From an uncultured Microbacterium sp. (lineage in GTDB: Bacteria; Actinomycetota; Actinomycetes; Actinomycetales; Microbacteriaceae): DNA of 64,000 nucleotides. Made by a program: the position numbers and the translations under genes. The stretch covers positions 186,001 to 250,000 of the forward strand of contig NZ_CANKZA010000003.1 in NCBI RefSeq assembly GCF_947488465.1, given 5' to 3'. Shown piece after piece: positions 44,938 through 59,574 of the stretch (the first letter of the stretch is position 1; every line of letters starts with the position of its first letter). The notes under the pieces were generated by a model. The model was given only the letters and a program-made list of their open reading frames with translations, was not told the origin of the DNA and searched no databases.

Positions 44938-45440
44938 TGTCCCGACCGACCGTCTCCAGCACGCCCGTCCTGCGCACGACCCTGATGTGGTCGGCCGTCG
45001 CGACCGGCGCCCTCGCCGTGATCGGCGCCGTGGTCGGCTTTCTCGTCGGCGGATCGGAGGGCCTGTGGAGTGCGCTGATCGCCGTCATGCTCACCGCAGT
45101 CTTCCTCGGCCTCACCGGAGGCAGCATCCTCTTCGCGAACCGCTGGTTCGGCGACCCGCTCTACATTCCGATCTTCTTCGGTTCCGTGATGGGTGCGTGG
45201 CTGGTCAAATTCGTCCTGCTCATCGTCGTGCTCTTCGTCCTGCGCGGACAACCGTGGCTCAACCAGGGGGTGTTCTTCGTCGCGCTCGTGATCAGCGTCG
45301 TCGTGTCGCTCGTCATCGACGTGCTCGTCATGACGCGGATGCGGATCCCGCACGCCAGTGACGTGACCCTTCCCACCCTCGCCGACCTCCCGGAAGAAGG
45401 GAAGGCGCCCGCGGCGGACGAGAACCCGTCTCGGGGCTGA
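44937..45440 (+). CDS. AtpI-like small membrane protein
   Basis: The 167-residue protein has four hydrophobic segments (near residues 15 to 40, 45 to 65, 80 to 100 and 105 to 130) and a polar tail. It overlaps the wecA-like stop (TGATG). Its place directly before atpB is the usual place of AtpI, which helps c-ring assembly or Mg2+ supply, but its sequence similarity is too weak for a firm call. TACGCT at about 45440 may be the main atp promoter -10. Confidence 0.65.
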   Translation: MSRPTVSSTPVLRTTLMWSAVATGALAVIGAVVGFLVGGSEGLWSALIAVMLTAVFLGLTGGSILFANRWFGDPLYIPIFFGSVMGAWLVKFVLLIVVLFVLRGQPWLNQGVFFVALVISVVVSLVIDVLVMTRMRIPHASDVTLPTLADLPEEGKAPAADENPSRG

Positions 45441-45484
45441 TACGCTAGTCCTGCGCCCGCTCGCACCCGCGATGTGCGTGCGCA

Positions 45485-46661
<1,177 letters not shown>

Positions 46662-46689
46662 TCACGCCTACCAGTCTTAAGGAGACAGG

Positions 46690-47238
46690 ATGCTGAATCT
46701 TGTCGCGTATGCGGCGGAGGAGGGAGCGGCACCCAACCCGCTCATCCCCGCGTGGTACGACATCATCTGGTCGGCCGTGTGCTTCGTCATCATCCTGTTC
46801 GTCTTCTGGAAGATCGCTCTTCCGAAGATGAAGGACATGCTCGACCAGCGCGCTGCCGCCATCGAGGGCAACATCGCCAAGGCCGACGAGGCCCAGCGCA
46901 AGGCCGAGGCGGCGCTCGTGGAGTACACCTCCCAGCTCGCCGAAGCGCGTAAGGAAGCGGGCGAAATCCGCGATGCCGCCCGCGAGGACGGCAAGAAGAT
47001 CGTTGCCGAAGCCAAGGATGCCGCCTCCACCGAGGCATCGCGTCTGACGGCGGCCGCGCACACGCAGATCGAGGCTGAGCGTCAGTCCGCTCTCGTCTCG
47101 TTGCGCGGCGAGGTCGGCACGCTCGCGCTCGACCTGGCCGGCGGAGTCATCGGTGAGACCCTCTCCGACGACGCCAAGGCACAGGCGGTCGTCGACCGCT
47201 TCCTCGCTGAACTCGAAGCATCCGAGGCGGCGAAGTAA
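46690..47238 (+). CDS. atpF: ATP synthase Fo subunit b
   Basis: The 182-residue protein has one N-terminal helix (about 20 to 42) and a long charged, Ala-rich coiled-coil that forms the peripheral stalk. AAGGAGA precedes the ATG. The stop overlaps the atpH start (TAATG). Confidence 0.96.
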   Translation: MLNLVAYAAEEGAAPNPLIPAWYDIIWSAVCFVIILFVFWKIALPKMKDMLDQRAAAIEGNIAKADEAQRKAEAALVEYTSQLAEARKEAGEIRDAAREDGKKIVAEAKDAASTEASRLTAAAHTQIEAERQSALVSLRGEVGTLALDLAGGVIGETLSDDAKAQAVVDRFLAELEASEAAK

Positions 47239-48026
47239 TGGGCAGCGCGACCACTCAGGCACGGGCGGCCTCGGCCGCGGCGCTGGACGCCGCGACCGGA
47301 GTCGACCTCGACGTCGCACGCGAGCTGTTCGCGGCCGCGCGCGCCCTCGGGGACACCCCCCAGCTGAGCGGCGCGCTGGCTGCCGCGGCGGCTCCGGTCG
47401 CCGCGCGGCAGAAGGTCGTCGCCGACGTCTTCGGTGGCTCGGCGCCGGTCACGGTGACCCTGCTGAACGCGATCGCCGCTCAGCGCTGGTCGTCGTCGAC
47501 CGATCTCGTCGAGGGTGTGGAAGAGCTCGCTGTGCGTGCCGCGTCGATCGCCGAACCGGCCACCGACATTGCGGGGGAGCTGTTCGAGGTCTCGCGCACG
47601 GTCGCCGCCAACCCGGAGCTCGAGCTCGCGCTCGGAAGCCGTCTCGGTGACCCGTCCGCGAAGAGCGCTCTCATCGAGACGCTGCTGGCGGGACGCGCCG
47701 GTGTGGCGACGGTGCTGATCGCTTCCTCGCTCGTGCGGCAGCCCCGCGATCGTCGAGTGCGTTCGCTGCTGACGTGGGCCAAGGAACTCGTCGCCGAGCA
47801 GCGCGGTCGGATCGTCGGCACCGTGTACTCGGCCGTGGCACTGAGCGACGCTCAGGTGGCGCGCCTCGGTGCGTCGCTCGGCCAGCGCTACGGCGGTCAG
47901 GTCGAACTCAACGTCGTCGTCGACCCCACGGTCGTCGGGGGACTGCGGGTAGAGATCGGCGACGACGTGATCGACGCCACCGTCTCCTCCCGCCTCAGCG
48001 ACCTGCGCCAGCGGCTCGCGAGCTAA
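47238..48026 (+). CDS. atpH: ATP synthase F1 subunit delta
   Basis: The 262-residue delta subunit is longer than the usual 175 or so, as in many Actinobacteria, because of an extra N-terminal helical repeat. The C-terminus carries the family signature [20 protein letters not shown] and [19 protein letters not shown]. It links F1 to the b-subunit stalk. Confidence 0.95.
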   Translation: MGSATTQARAASAAALDAATGVDLDVARELFAAARALGDTPQLSGALAAAAAPVAARQKVVADVFGGSAPVTVTLLNAIAAQRWSSSTDLVEGVEELAVRAASIAEPATDIAGELFEVSRTVAANPELELALGSRLGDPSAKSALIETLLAGRAGVATVLIASSLVRQPRDRRVRSLLTWAKELVAEQRGRIVGTVYSAVALSDAQVARLGASLGQRYGGQVELNVVVDPTVVGGLRVEIGDDVIDATVSSRLSDLRQRLAS

Positions 48027-48100
48027 GAACTTCCCGCTCCACCGGGGCGGTCGCGGTGAGATTCCCTCTCATCGAAAGACATTGCAGAAGAAGGAACACC

Positions 48101-49741
<1,641 letters not shown>

Positions 49742-49759
49742 CGCCGGGGTTCTTCAGCC

Positions 49760-52142
<2,383 letters not shown>

Positions 52143-52175
52143 CATGCGTGCACTGAGCGAGCGGGGAGAGTCGAA

Positions 52176-52436
52176 GTGGCGCTGACCGTCACCCTCGTCT
52201 CCGCCGAGGAGCAGGTCTGGCACGGCGAGGCGAGCCTCGTCGTCGCCAAGACCGTCGAGGGCGAAATTGGCTTCATGTCCGGCCACGAGCCCGTATTGGC
52301 GATCCTCGCCGAAGGTCAGGTGCGCATCACCCAGGCCGATGGCACGAAGGTCGTCGCGACGGCTGAGGACGGTTTCCTCTCCATGGAAGCCGACCAGCTG
52401 ACGATCGTCGCCGGTCACGCCTCGCTCGCGTCCTGA
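52176..52436 (+). CDS. atpC: ATP synthase F1 subunit epsilon (short form)
   Basis: The 86-residue protein contains only the N-terminal beta-sandwich (LTVTLVSAEEQVWHGEASLV to the VAGHASLAS end). It lacks the C-terminal helical hairpin that inhibits hydrolysis in many bacteria, as in several Actinobacteria. The GTG start has GGGGAGAG upstream. It closes the atp operon before a terminator. Confidence 0.93.
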   Translation: MALTVTLVSAEEQVWHGEASLVVAKTVEGEIGFMSGHEPVLAILAEGQVRITQADGTKVVATAEDGFLSMEADQLTIVAGHASLAS

Positions 52437-52456
52437 GTAGACACCACCGCAGAGAG

Positions 52457-52510
52457 ACCACCCCCGCGCACGCCGCCACTGCACAGTGGCACGTGGGGCG
52501 GGGGTGGTTT
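52457..52510 (+). terminator. Terminator of the atp operon
   Basis: ACCACCCCCGC (52457 to 52467) pairs with GCGGGGGTGGT (52498 to 52508), enclosing a second hairpin built on GCCACTG and CAGTGGC, and is followed by TTTCTC. It starts about 20 bp after the atpC stop. Confidence 0.85.
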
Positions 52511-52534
52511 CTCGCTGTTTCCGGGAGAAGTACC

Positions 52535-53284
52535 ATGCTCGTCCTGCTGCCCCCGAGCGAGACCAAGCGTGAGGGCGGCGAGGGCCCCGCGATCGATCTC
52601 GACGCGCTCGCGCTGTCCGTGCTCACGCCTCAGCGCTCGGTAGTCATCGATGCGCTCGTCGCGCTCAGCGCGGATCCCGTTGCGGCGGCGCGGGTACTGA
52701 AGCTCTCCGCACGCCAGCGGGGAGACATCGCGCACAACGCGGTGCTGCGGAGCGCCGCCACGATGCCGGCGGTCGATCGCTACACCGGTGTGCTCTACGA
52801 CGCGATGGATGCCGCTGTGCTTCCCGCCGCGGCCCGCCGGTGGCTCGGCGCCCACACGATGATCCACTCCGCCCCGTTCGGCCCGGTGGGGGCTCTTGAC
52901 GGCATCCCCTCCTACCGCCTCGCTGCGGGGGCGTCTCTCCCCGGCATCGCGCCGCTCCGGCGCGTGTGGGCGGATGTGGTGAGCTCGGCGTTGGAGGGTG
53001 CGGCCCCGTCCTTCGTCCTTGATATGCGTTCAGAGGCATACGTTGCTCTCGGACCGGTGCCAGCCGGCATCCCATCGGCGTATGTGCGCGTCGTGACCGA
53101 AGCTGAGGGCTCGGCTGTGCGGGCACTCAACCACTTCAACAAGCATGCCAAGGGAGCGTTCGTGCGCACCCTGGCGGAGGGACGCCCCGCCGCCCAGACG
53201 CCCGCCGGACTGTGTCGCTGGGCGCAGACGCGCGGGTGGATGCTGCGACCCGGCCGACCCGGCGAGCTCGAGCTCGTCGTCTGA
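52535..53284 (+). CDS. yaaA: YaaA/UPF0246-family peroxide-stress protein
   Basis: The 249-residue protein starts MLVLLPPSETKREGG, the family hallmark, and continues with YTGVLYDAMD and the C-terminal VRALNHFNKHAKGAFVRTL. YaaA binds DNA and limits iron-driven damage under peroxide stress in E. coli. GGGAGA precedes the ATG. It is transcribed independently of the atp operon and converges on a DUF4282 gene. Confidence 0.9.
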   Translation: MLVLLPPSETKREGGEGPAIDLDALALSVLTPQRSVVIDALVALSADPVAAARVLKLSARQRGDIAHNAVLRSAATMPAVDRYTGVLYDAMDAAVLPAAARRWLGAHTMIHSAPFGPVGALDGIPSYRLAAGASLPGIAPLRRVWADVVSSALEGAAPSFVLDMRSEAYVALGPVPAGIPSAYVRVVTEAEGSAVRALNHFNKHAKGAFVRTLAEGRPAAQTPAGLCRWAQTRGWMLRPGRPGELELVV

Positions 53285-53286
53285 GC

Positions 53287-53742
53287 TCAGACGCGCTTCG
53301 TGTGCGCGGCGGTCCGCTCGGTGTTCTCGGCGATCGCGACCAGGGCGACCCCCGCTTCGATCACGAAGCGCACGACGACGATCGCGAGGAACGCGAGCAC
53401 CGGAACGACGATCAGGGTCGAGATGATGAGAGCGATGCCCCCGCCGGGGTTCCACCACAGGGCATTGATGCCCGAGACGATGCCCCCGACGAAAGCCGAG
53501 ACGAAGCCGATCCCGATCGCGACGAGTCCGACGAGGTAGAACACGCTGGCGAGCCGCCGCGTGATGAAGTGGGTGAAGCTGACATCGAACAGTGCCGAGA
53601 GGAACCCGCGGCCGATCGTGTCGATCTCCCCGCCCAGGGGCCGCACTCCGGTGTCGTCCACTCCGGCCACTCCGGGCGCGGGTGCGGCTGCGGCCTCGGC
53701 GGCAGGCTGGTGGGGCAGCGGGGGAGGCGTGGAGTCGCTCAT
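53287..53742 (-). CDS. DUF4282-family membrane protein
   Basis: The 151-residue protein has a Pro/Ala-rich N-terminus, then the DUF4282 region, FLSALFDVSFTHFITRRLAS and two membrane helices (about 60 to 85 and 100 to 130), and a charged tail. No function is known for the family. AAAGGA precedes the ATG. Its stop lies 2 bp from the yaaA stop, so the two genes are tightly convergent. Confidence 0.8.
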   Translation of the reverse strand: MSDSTPPPLPHQPAAEAAAAPAPGVAGVDDTGVRPLGGEIDTIGRGFLSALFDVSFTHFITRRLASVFYLVGLVAIGIGFVSAFVGGIVSGINALWWNPGGGIALIISTLIVVPVLAFLAIVVVRFVIEAGVALVAIAENTERTAAHTKRV

Positions 53743-53919
53743 GGCGGGTCCTTTCGATGGATGCTGTGGCCAGGCTAGCGAGCCGTGGCGCTCACCCGCA
53801 TCCGACGCGGCCGAAACGTGGCATCACGGCGACACGCGCGCTCACTACGATGTGACTCAGCACGGCCATCGGGGCGGTGCACATCAGGCGACGCAGATCG
53901 CCGCGAGAGGACAGTGACC

Positions 53920-54654
53920 ATGGGCGACACCACAGGCTCGGCGGCTGCCGCCGCCGCACTCCTGATTTTCGGGTTCTTCCTCTTCGTCGTGGCGATCGCT
54001 GCCTACGTGATCGGCTCCTTCTTCCTGATGAAGGTCTTCGAGAAGGCTGGAGTGGAGGGGAAGTGGCGGGCCTGGGTGCCGGTCTACAACGTCATGATCT
54101 TCGCCAAGCTCGGCGATGTGAGCCCGTGGGTGATGCTGATCGCCGTCGGTGCCGCGGCGGTGCTGAACCAGGTTCCGGTTCTGGGTCCGCTGCTCGGTCT
54201 CTTGCCGCTGGCGGTGAGCGCCCTGGCCGCGTGGCGCGTGGGGCTGAAGCTTCAGAAGGAAACCCCGTGGGTGGTCCTGTACATCTTCCTCGCCCTGGTC
54301 TGGTTGGGTATCAACGCCTTCGACCGTTCCCGCTGGAATCCTGTCGTTGGTCCGGCGCCCTGGGCAGGTAACGCGTTCCTTGCCGACGCAACGGTCTGGG
54401 CGGGCGTTCCTGTCCAGCCGCAGCCGGCTGCCGGGTCAGCGCCCGCACCGGGCTTCGCGCCGCCGGCCGGGTACACTCCTGCCGCGCCTTCAACGGGGTA
54501 CGCGCCGCCTGCGCCGCCGACGGGGTACGCACCGCCTGCCGCGCCGCCCGCGGCGAGCCCGCCCGCTCCGCCCGCCGGTGATGTGCCGCCCGCTCCGCCC
54601 GCCGGTGATGTGCCGCCCGCTCCGCCCGCTCCCGCCGGTGACCAGAACGACTGA
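53920..54654 (+). CDS. DUF5684-like membrane protein with Pro-rich tail
   Basis: The 244-residue protein has four hydrophobic segments with the conserved WRAWVPVYNVMIFAKLGDV loop, as in DUF5684 proteins. A C-terminal tail of about 90 residues is rich in Pro, Ala and Gly and contains repeats of YAPPAPP and GDVPPAPPA type. GAGAGGA precedes the ATG. The tail probably lies in the cytoplasm or wall; no function is known. Confidence 0.72.
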   Translation: MGDTTGSAAAAAALLIFGFFLFVVAIAAYVIGSFFLMKVFEKAGVEGKWRAWVPVYNVMIFAKLGDVSPWVMLIAVGAAAVLNQVPVLGPLLGLLPLAVSALAAWRVGLKLQKETPWVVLYIFLALVWLGINAFDRSRWNPVVGPAPWAGNAFLADATVWAGVPVQPQPAAGSAPAPGFAPPAGYTPAAPSTGYAPPAPPTGYAPPAAPPAASPPAPPAGDVPPAPPAGDVPPAPPAPAGDQND

Positions 54655-54729
54655 TCAGGCGAGCACGGGTGCCGGATCGTTGCGGGCGGCAACGGCGGGC
54701 GGGGGCGGGGCGTCCACTAGAGTGTGACC

Positions 54730-55518
54730 GTGCCCGAATCCGCCACTGTCTCGCGTAGCGTCCCCCTTGCGGACGGTGAGCTGTCGCTCGAGTGGTCGCA
54801 GATCACACACCGCGGTCGCCGGCGCGAGATCAACCAGGACGCGGTCCTGACCCACTTCCCGCTGTTCGTCGTCGCCGACGGGATGGGCGGACACATCGGT
54901 GGCGAGATCGCCAGTGCCAGTGCCGTCGATCGGTTGCGCGCGGTCGCCGAGAAGGGCGACGTCTCACCGAAGACCATCGAAAAGGCACTGGCCCGCGCCG
55001 TGGCCGATATCGCCACGCACCCCGAGACGACGGATGAAGGGACCGGCACGACGGTCACCGGCGTCTACCTCGACACCACGACCCCCGAACCGACCTGGGT
55101 CACTCTGAACATCGGCGACTCGCGCGTCTATCTCTTCCGCGACGGTGGACTCGCTCAGGTGACGACGGATCACTCCGTCGTGCAGGAGCTGATGGCGGCC
55201 GGTCGCCTCACGCCGGAAGAAGCCGAGAACCACCCGTACGGCAACGTCATCACTCGAGCCGTCGGCCCGAGCGACGGAGTCGCCCCCGACTACATCCGAC
55301 TCGACGTCCTGGACGGTGACCGGTTCGTCGTGTGCAGCGACGGTCTGACGAAGGAACTCACCGACTACGGCATCCTGCACTTCCTGCTGCAGCACGCCGA
55401 CCCGACCGATGCCGCCGACGCCATGCTGGAAGCGGCGCTGGAGAACGGCGGCCGCGACAACGTCACGATCGTCGTCCTGAACGTGCGGCGCACCGTCTCC
55501 TCCCCAAACGAGATCTGA
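54730..55518 (+). CDS. PP2C-type serine/threonine phosphatase
   Basis: The 262-residue enzyme has the PPM metal-binding motifs RREINQDAVL, VVADGMGGHIGGE, NIGDSRVYLFRDGG and CSDGLTKELTD. It dephosphorylates Ser/Thr-phosphoproteins using Mn2+ or Mg2+. GTG 54730 is preferred to 54724, because TAGAGT ends 6 nt before it. No kinase is adjacent. The FtsK-like ATPase gene follows after 54 bp and may be its functional partner. Confidence 0.93.
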   Translation: MPESATVSRSVPLADGELSLEWSQITHRGRRREINQDAVLTHFPLFVVADGMGGHIGGEIASASAVDRLRAVAEKGDVSPKTIEKALARAVADIATHPETTDEGTGTTVTGVYLDTTTPEPTWVTLNIGDSRVYLFRDGGLAQVTTDHSVVQELMAAGRLTPEEAENHPYGNVITRAVGPSDGVAPDYIRLDVLDGDRFVVCSDGLTKELTDYGILHFLLQHADPTDAADAMLEAALENGGRDNVTIVVLNVRRTVSSPNEI

Positions 55519-55572
55519 CGCGCCTCCTCCACCGATCGAGGATCGGCAGTCCCAGGGACAACGTCGGCGCGA

Positions 55573-58308
55573 TTGACTGCCTCCGTGCGCTCAGACATCG
55601 ATCTCGACACCGACGGCCCGCTGCGACTTCCGGATGCCCCCGGGGAGAGTCCGCGACCGCCCCTTCCGCTCCTGTCCGCCGTCGTGCCCGTGATCGGCGC
55701 TGTGGTGCTGTGGCTGCTCACCGGCTCGATCTACGCATTGTGGTTCGCGGCCCTCGGGCCGTTGCTGGCGATCGCGGCTCTCGGCGATGCCCTGCGCGGC
55801 CGGCGCAAGACTCGGCGGACCGCGCGCCGCGATGCGGAGCGACTGATGGATGCGGTGTCCGCCGCCGTCGACGAGCGTCACCGTGAGGAGCGCGACGCAC
55901 GGTGGGCGCGGCATCCGGACGTCGCGGGGTACGCGGCTCGTCCCGCGGAGATCTGGCGCCCGGTACCGGGACGGGCGGAGGTCATGGTGGTCGGTCGCGG
56001 CCAGGGCGCGAGCGATCTGCGCCTCGAGGGGACGCCGCACAGCGACCGGGAGCGTGCCCTCCGGCAGGCGGCCCGCACGCTCACCGCAGCCCCCGTCGTC
56101 CTTCCGGTGACGGCGGGTATCGCCGTGACGGGACCACCGATCCTGGCCGCGGCCGTGGTTCGTGCGCTCGCGGTACAGATCTGCCTCGCGCAGGCGCCGG
56201 GCGACGTTCGGGTCGCCGGCTCCGGACTCCCGGACGGGCTTCCGCACGCCGAGGCCACGCACGGTGCGCTCGTCTACATCGGCGACGGCGGACGCGCGCT
56301 GCCGGCGGGTGTGGACATTCCCGTGATCCGTCTCGACCCGGGAGTGCCGCCGCCCCCACGGTGCGCGGCCGTGCTGACGGTGCTCGCGCCGCGAAGCGCC
56401 CGGCTCGATCACGCGGGGAGGTCGCAGAGCGTCGAGGTGGAGGCGCTCTCGAGGGATCAGGCCGCGCGGATGGTGGCGGACCTCGCCGATCGCGCTCAAC
56501 GCTCGCTCGGGCACCGAGCCGACGCGGCGACGGCGCTCGCCGAGGTGTTCCGCGTCGTCGCGGAGGAGAGCGGTCGTCTCTCGGCGCCGATCGGGGTTGC
56601 CGCAGGGGAGCCCGTCGTGATCGACCTCGTCGAGGACGGTCCGCACGCCGTCGTGATCGGCGTGACGGGCTCAGGAAAGAGCGAGCTACTCACCACGTGG
56701 GTCGCGGGGCTGTGCCGAGGGCGATCTGCGCAGGAGGTGAGCGTCCTGCTCGTGGATTTCAAGGGTGGGCGCACGTTCGACGCGCTCGTGGGGCTGCCGC
56801 ATGTGACGGGTGTGCTGACCGACTTGGACGACGCACAGGCCCTGCGTGCGATCGACAGTCTGCACGCCGAGATCCGCCACAGGGAGCGGACGCTGGCCGA
56901 GCACGGCGCGCGCGATGTGGCGGCGGTACCCGGAGTGCTGCCGCGTCTCGTGATCGTCGTCGACGAATACGCTGCTTTGGTCGCGGCCCATCCCCGCTTG
57001 CACGATCTGTTCGGCGACATCGCCGCGCGCGGGCGAGCGCTCGGCATGCACCTGATCCTCGCCTCGCAGCGTGCGGCCGGATCGTTCCGTGACGCCGTGC
57101 TCGCCAATGCGCCGCTGCGCATCGCGATGCGGGTGACGGATGCCGCGGACTCACGTGCGGTGCTCGGGACCGATGACGCGGCGCACCTATCCGGACTGCC
57201 GCACGCCCGTGGCCTGGCGCTCGTGCGACGCGCCGCCGACCTCGCACCGCTCACGGTCCGCGTGGCGCTCTGTGCGCCGGAGACGATCGCCGGTCTGATC
57301 GCGGCCTCCGCGCCGCAGCGTGCCCGCGCGCCGTGGCTCCCCGCGCTCCCGGGGCGCGTGCCGCTGGCAGAGGTTCGCCGGAACGGCGAGATCATTCTCG
57401 GCCGGGCAGACGACCCCGCCGCACAGCGGCAGCCGCTCTTGCGTCTCGGTACCGAGGGCGCTGGATTCACCGTCGTCGGGAGCGCCGGATCGGGCAAGAC
57501 CACTCTCCTGCGTGCGGTCGCCGCTCAGGCGGGCTCGGTGGTGTGGGTGTCGGCGGACCTTGAACACGCCTGGGATGCGCTCGCCGGCATCGACGTTGTC
57601 GAGCGTGGTGCGACGGTGATCGTCGACGACGCCGATGTCGTCGCGGGGCGCCTCGGGATCGACTACGCGGCGCCATGGCTCGGGATGCTCGAGCGCGCCG
57701 CCCGCGAGGCCCGCGGACGCGGCATCCGGCTGGTGGTCTCGACGGCGCGATTGAGCGGCGCCGTGGCCCGCGTGGCGGATCTCCTTCCCCAGCGCGCGCT
57801 GCTGAGGCTCCCCTCGCGGGCCGACCACGTCGCGGCGGGAGGCGACGCGGGGGACTTCCTGATGGATCTGCCACCCGGACGCGGCTGGTGGGCGCGCAGA
57901 CTCGTGCAGTTCGTCGATGTTCCGGCCGCTCCGTTCACGGTCCCGTCGGTGCCGGCGTGGATCCCGGGGCCGCGCTCCCTGGGGATGATCGCCCCGGCGG
58001 GGCCGCGCCTGCGCGAATTTCTCGCGTCGTGCGCGAGCGCCGGCATCCCTACCCGCCCCGTCGATGAGCCCGGAGCGACGCCCCGTCCGGGGGTGCTGCT
58101 GTGGGGCAGTCCCGAGGCCTGGCTCGGACGGTGGGCGGTGCTCGCGGCATGCCGCGCCGAGGGTGAACTGATCGTCGACGCCGCGTGCGCCGCCGAGTAC
58201 CGCACGCTCACGGGACGACGCGATCTCCCACCCTTCGCGGCCCCGGGCGCATACCGGGCCTGGCGCCTTCTCCCGGAGGGCCCGGTTTCTCGCGTGCGCC
58301 TTCTCTGA
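55573..58308 (+). CDS. FtsK/SpoIIIE-type ATPase, EccC-like
   Basis: The 911-residue protein has two N-terminal membrane helices (about 35 to 80), a first FtsK/SpoIIIE ATPase domain with Walker A GVTGSGKSE near 363 and Walker B LVIVVDEYAAL near 458, and a second, divergent P-loop domain with GSAGSGKTTLLRA near 636 and IVDDADVV near 682. This layout resembles EccC ATPases of type VII secretion rather than the DNA translocase FtsK, since no gamma DNA-binding domain is seen. No WXG100 gene is in the window. The start is TTG 55573 or GTG 55585. Confidence 0.8.
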   Translation: MTASVRSDIDLDTDGPLRLPDAPGESPRPPLPLLSAVVPVIGAVVLWLLTGSIYALWFAALGPLLAIAALGDALRGRRKTRRTARRDAERLMDAVSAAVDERHREERDARWARHPDVAGYAARPAEIWRPVPGRAEVMVVGRGQGASDLRLEGTPHSDRERALRQAARTLTAAPVVLPVTAGIAVTGPPILAAAVVRALAVQICLAQAPGDVRVAGSGLPDGLPHAEATHGALVYIGDGGRALPAGVDIPVIRLDPGVPPPPRCAAVLTVLAPRSARLDHAGRSQSVEVEALSRDQAARMVADLADRAQRSLGHRADAATALAEVFRVVAEESGRLSAPIGVAAGEPVVIDLVEDGPHAVVIGVTGSGKSELLTTWVAGLCRGRSAQEVSVLLVDFKGGRTFDALVGLPHVTGVLTDLDDAQALRAIDSLHAEIRHRERTLAEHGARDVAAVPGVLPRLVIVVDEYAALVAAHPRLHDLFGDIAARGRALGMHLILASQRAAGSFRDAVLANAPLRIAMRVTDAADSRAVLGTDDAAHLSGLPHARGLALVRRAADLAPLTVRVALCAPETIAGLIAASAPQRARAPWLPALPGRVPLAEVRRNGEIILGRADDPAAQRQPLLRLGTEGAGFTVVGSAGSGKTTLLRAVAAQAGSVVWVSADLEHAWDALAGIDVVERGATVIVDDADVVAGRLGIDYAAPWLGMLERAAREARGRGIRLVVSTARLSGAVARVADLLPQRALLRLPSRADHVAAGGDAGDFLMDLPPGRGWWARRLVQFVDVPAAPFTVPSVPAWIPGPRSLGMIAPAGPRLREFLASCASAGIPTRPVDEPGATPRPGVLLWGSPEAWLGRWAVLAACRAEGELIVDAACAAEYRTLTGRRDLPPFAAPGAYRAWRLLPEGPVSRVRLL

Positions 58309-58328
58309 CTCTCTCTACCCCCAAAGAG

Positions 58329-58378
58329 TGGGCGCACATGGATGCTTTCCCCTCCGGAAGGGGCAACAAGCGCCCACT
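58329..58378. terminator. Bidirectional terminator between convergent genes
   Basis: AGTGGGCGC (58329) pairs with GCGCCCACT (58370) around an inner CCCCT/AGGGG hairpin. It lies between the FtsK-like gene and the opposing ald gene and probably ends both transcripts. No strong T-run follows. Confidence 0.5.
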
Positions 58379-58412
58379 ATTCCGCGCGCGTGGCTGCCAG
58401 GGGCGAGGCGGC

Positions 58413-59528
58413 TCAGGCCAGGATCTCTGCCAGGGGCGCGCCCTCGAGGCCGTGCGCCGCAGCGACGCCCGGGTTCACGACCCGGCCACCAGCGACGTTG
58501 AGCCCGGCGGCCAGGGCCGCATCGGCGGCGAGCGCCGGACGCCAGCCGCTGCCCGCGAGGCGGCGGATGTAGGGGAGTGTCGCGTTCGTCAGCGCCGAGG
58601 TGGAGGTGTTCGGTACGGCTCCGGGCATGTTCGCTACGCAGTAGAACACGCTCCCGTGCACCGGGAAAGTCGGCTCGGCGTGCGTCGTCGGACGCGTATC
58701 GGCGAAGCATCCGCCCTGGTCGACGGCGATGTCCACGAGGACCGAGCCCGGCCGCATCTGCGCGACCATGTCGTTCGTGACGAGCTTCGGGGCCTTCGCG
58801 CCCGGGATGAGCACCGAGCCGATCACCAGGTCACTGCCAACGACCGCGCGGTCGAGGTCCAGAGGGTTCGATGCGGCTGTCTTCACCCGCCCCTGGAAGT
58901 GATCATCGAGGAAGCGCAACCGCTGGATGTTGGTGTCGAAAATCGTGACATCCGCGCCGAGGCCCGCCGCGATCAGAGCTGCGTTGGCGCCGGCGACGCC
59001 GCCGCCGATCACGGTGACGGCGGCCGGTCGGGTGCCCGGGACACCCGACATGAGAAGTCCGAGGCCGCCGGCCGAGCGCAGGAGGGTCGCCGCACCGACG
59101 GTCGGCGCGAGGCGGCCGGCGACCTCGCTCATCGGGGCGAGCAACGGCAGGCCGCCACCGGGAAGTTCGACGGTCTCGTACGCGATCGCGGTGATCCCGG
59201 AGGCGACGAGGCGATCGGTCAACGGACGATCCGCCGCCAAATGCAGGTAGGTGAAGAGCACCAGGTCGTCGCGGAAATACTCGTACTCGCTCTCGATCGG
59301 CTCCTTGACCTTGAGGAGCAGTTCGGCGCGTGCCCACACCTCGGCGGGGTCGTCGATGAGGATGGCGCCGGCGTCCGCATACTCGGCATCCGTCATCGAC
59401 GAGCCTGCACCCGCGCCGCTCTGGACACTGACCTCATGGCCGGCCGTGATGAGATCGTGCACGCCCGCGGGGGTCAATGCGACCCGGTACTCGCTGTTCT
59501 TGATCTCGGTGGGAACACAGATGCGCAT
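58413..59528 (-). CDS. ald: Alanine dehydrogenase
   Basis: The 371-residue NAD-dependent enzyme has the N-terminal substrate domain with EIKNSEYRVALTPAGV and LLLKVKEP, and the Rossmann domain with VIGGGVAGANAALIAAGLGA. It interconverts L-alanine and pyruvate plus ammonia. AAAGGG precedes the ATG. An asparaginase gene lies upstream on the same strand, so both may serve amino-acid catabolism. Confidence 0.95.
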   Translation of the reverse strand: MRICVPTEIKNSEYRVALTPAGVHDLITAGHEVSVQSGAGAGSSMTDAEYADAGAILIDDPAEVWARAELLLKVKEPIESEYEYFRDDLVLFTYLHLAADRPLTDRLVASGITAIAYETVELPGGGLPLLAPMSEVAGRLAPTVGAATLLRSAGGLGLLMSGVPGTRPAAVTVIGGGVAGANAALIAAGLGADVTIFDTNIQRLRFLDDHFQGRVKTAASNPLDLDRAVVGSDLVIGSVLIPGAKAPKLVTNDMVAQMRPGSVLVDIAVDQGGCFADTRPTTHAEPTFPVHGSVFYCVANMPGAVPNTSTSALTNATLPYIRRLAGSGWRPALAADAALAAGLNVAGGRVVNPGVAAAHGLEGAPLAEILA

Positions 59529-59574
59529 GGCTACCCTTTCTGCGCCCCTGCCTCCTTCTGTGAGGGCGAGGCGG

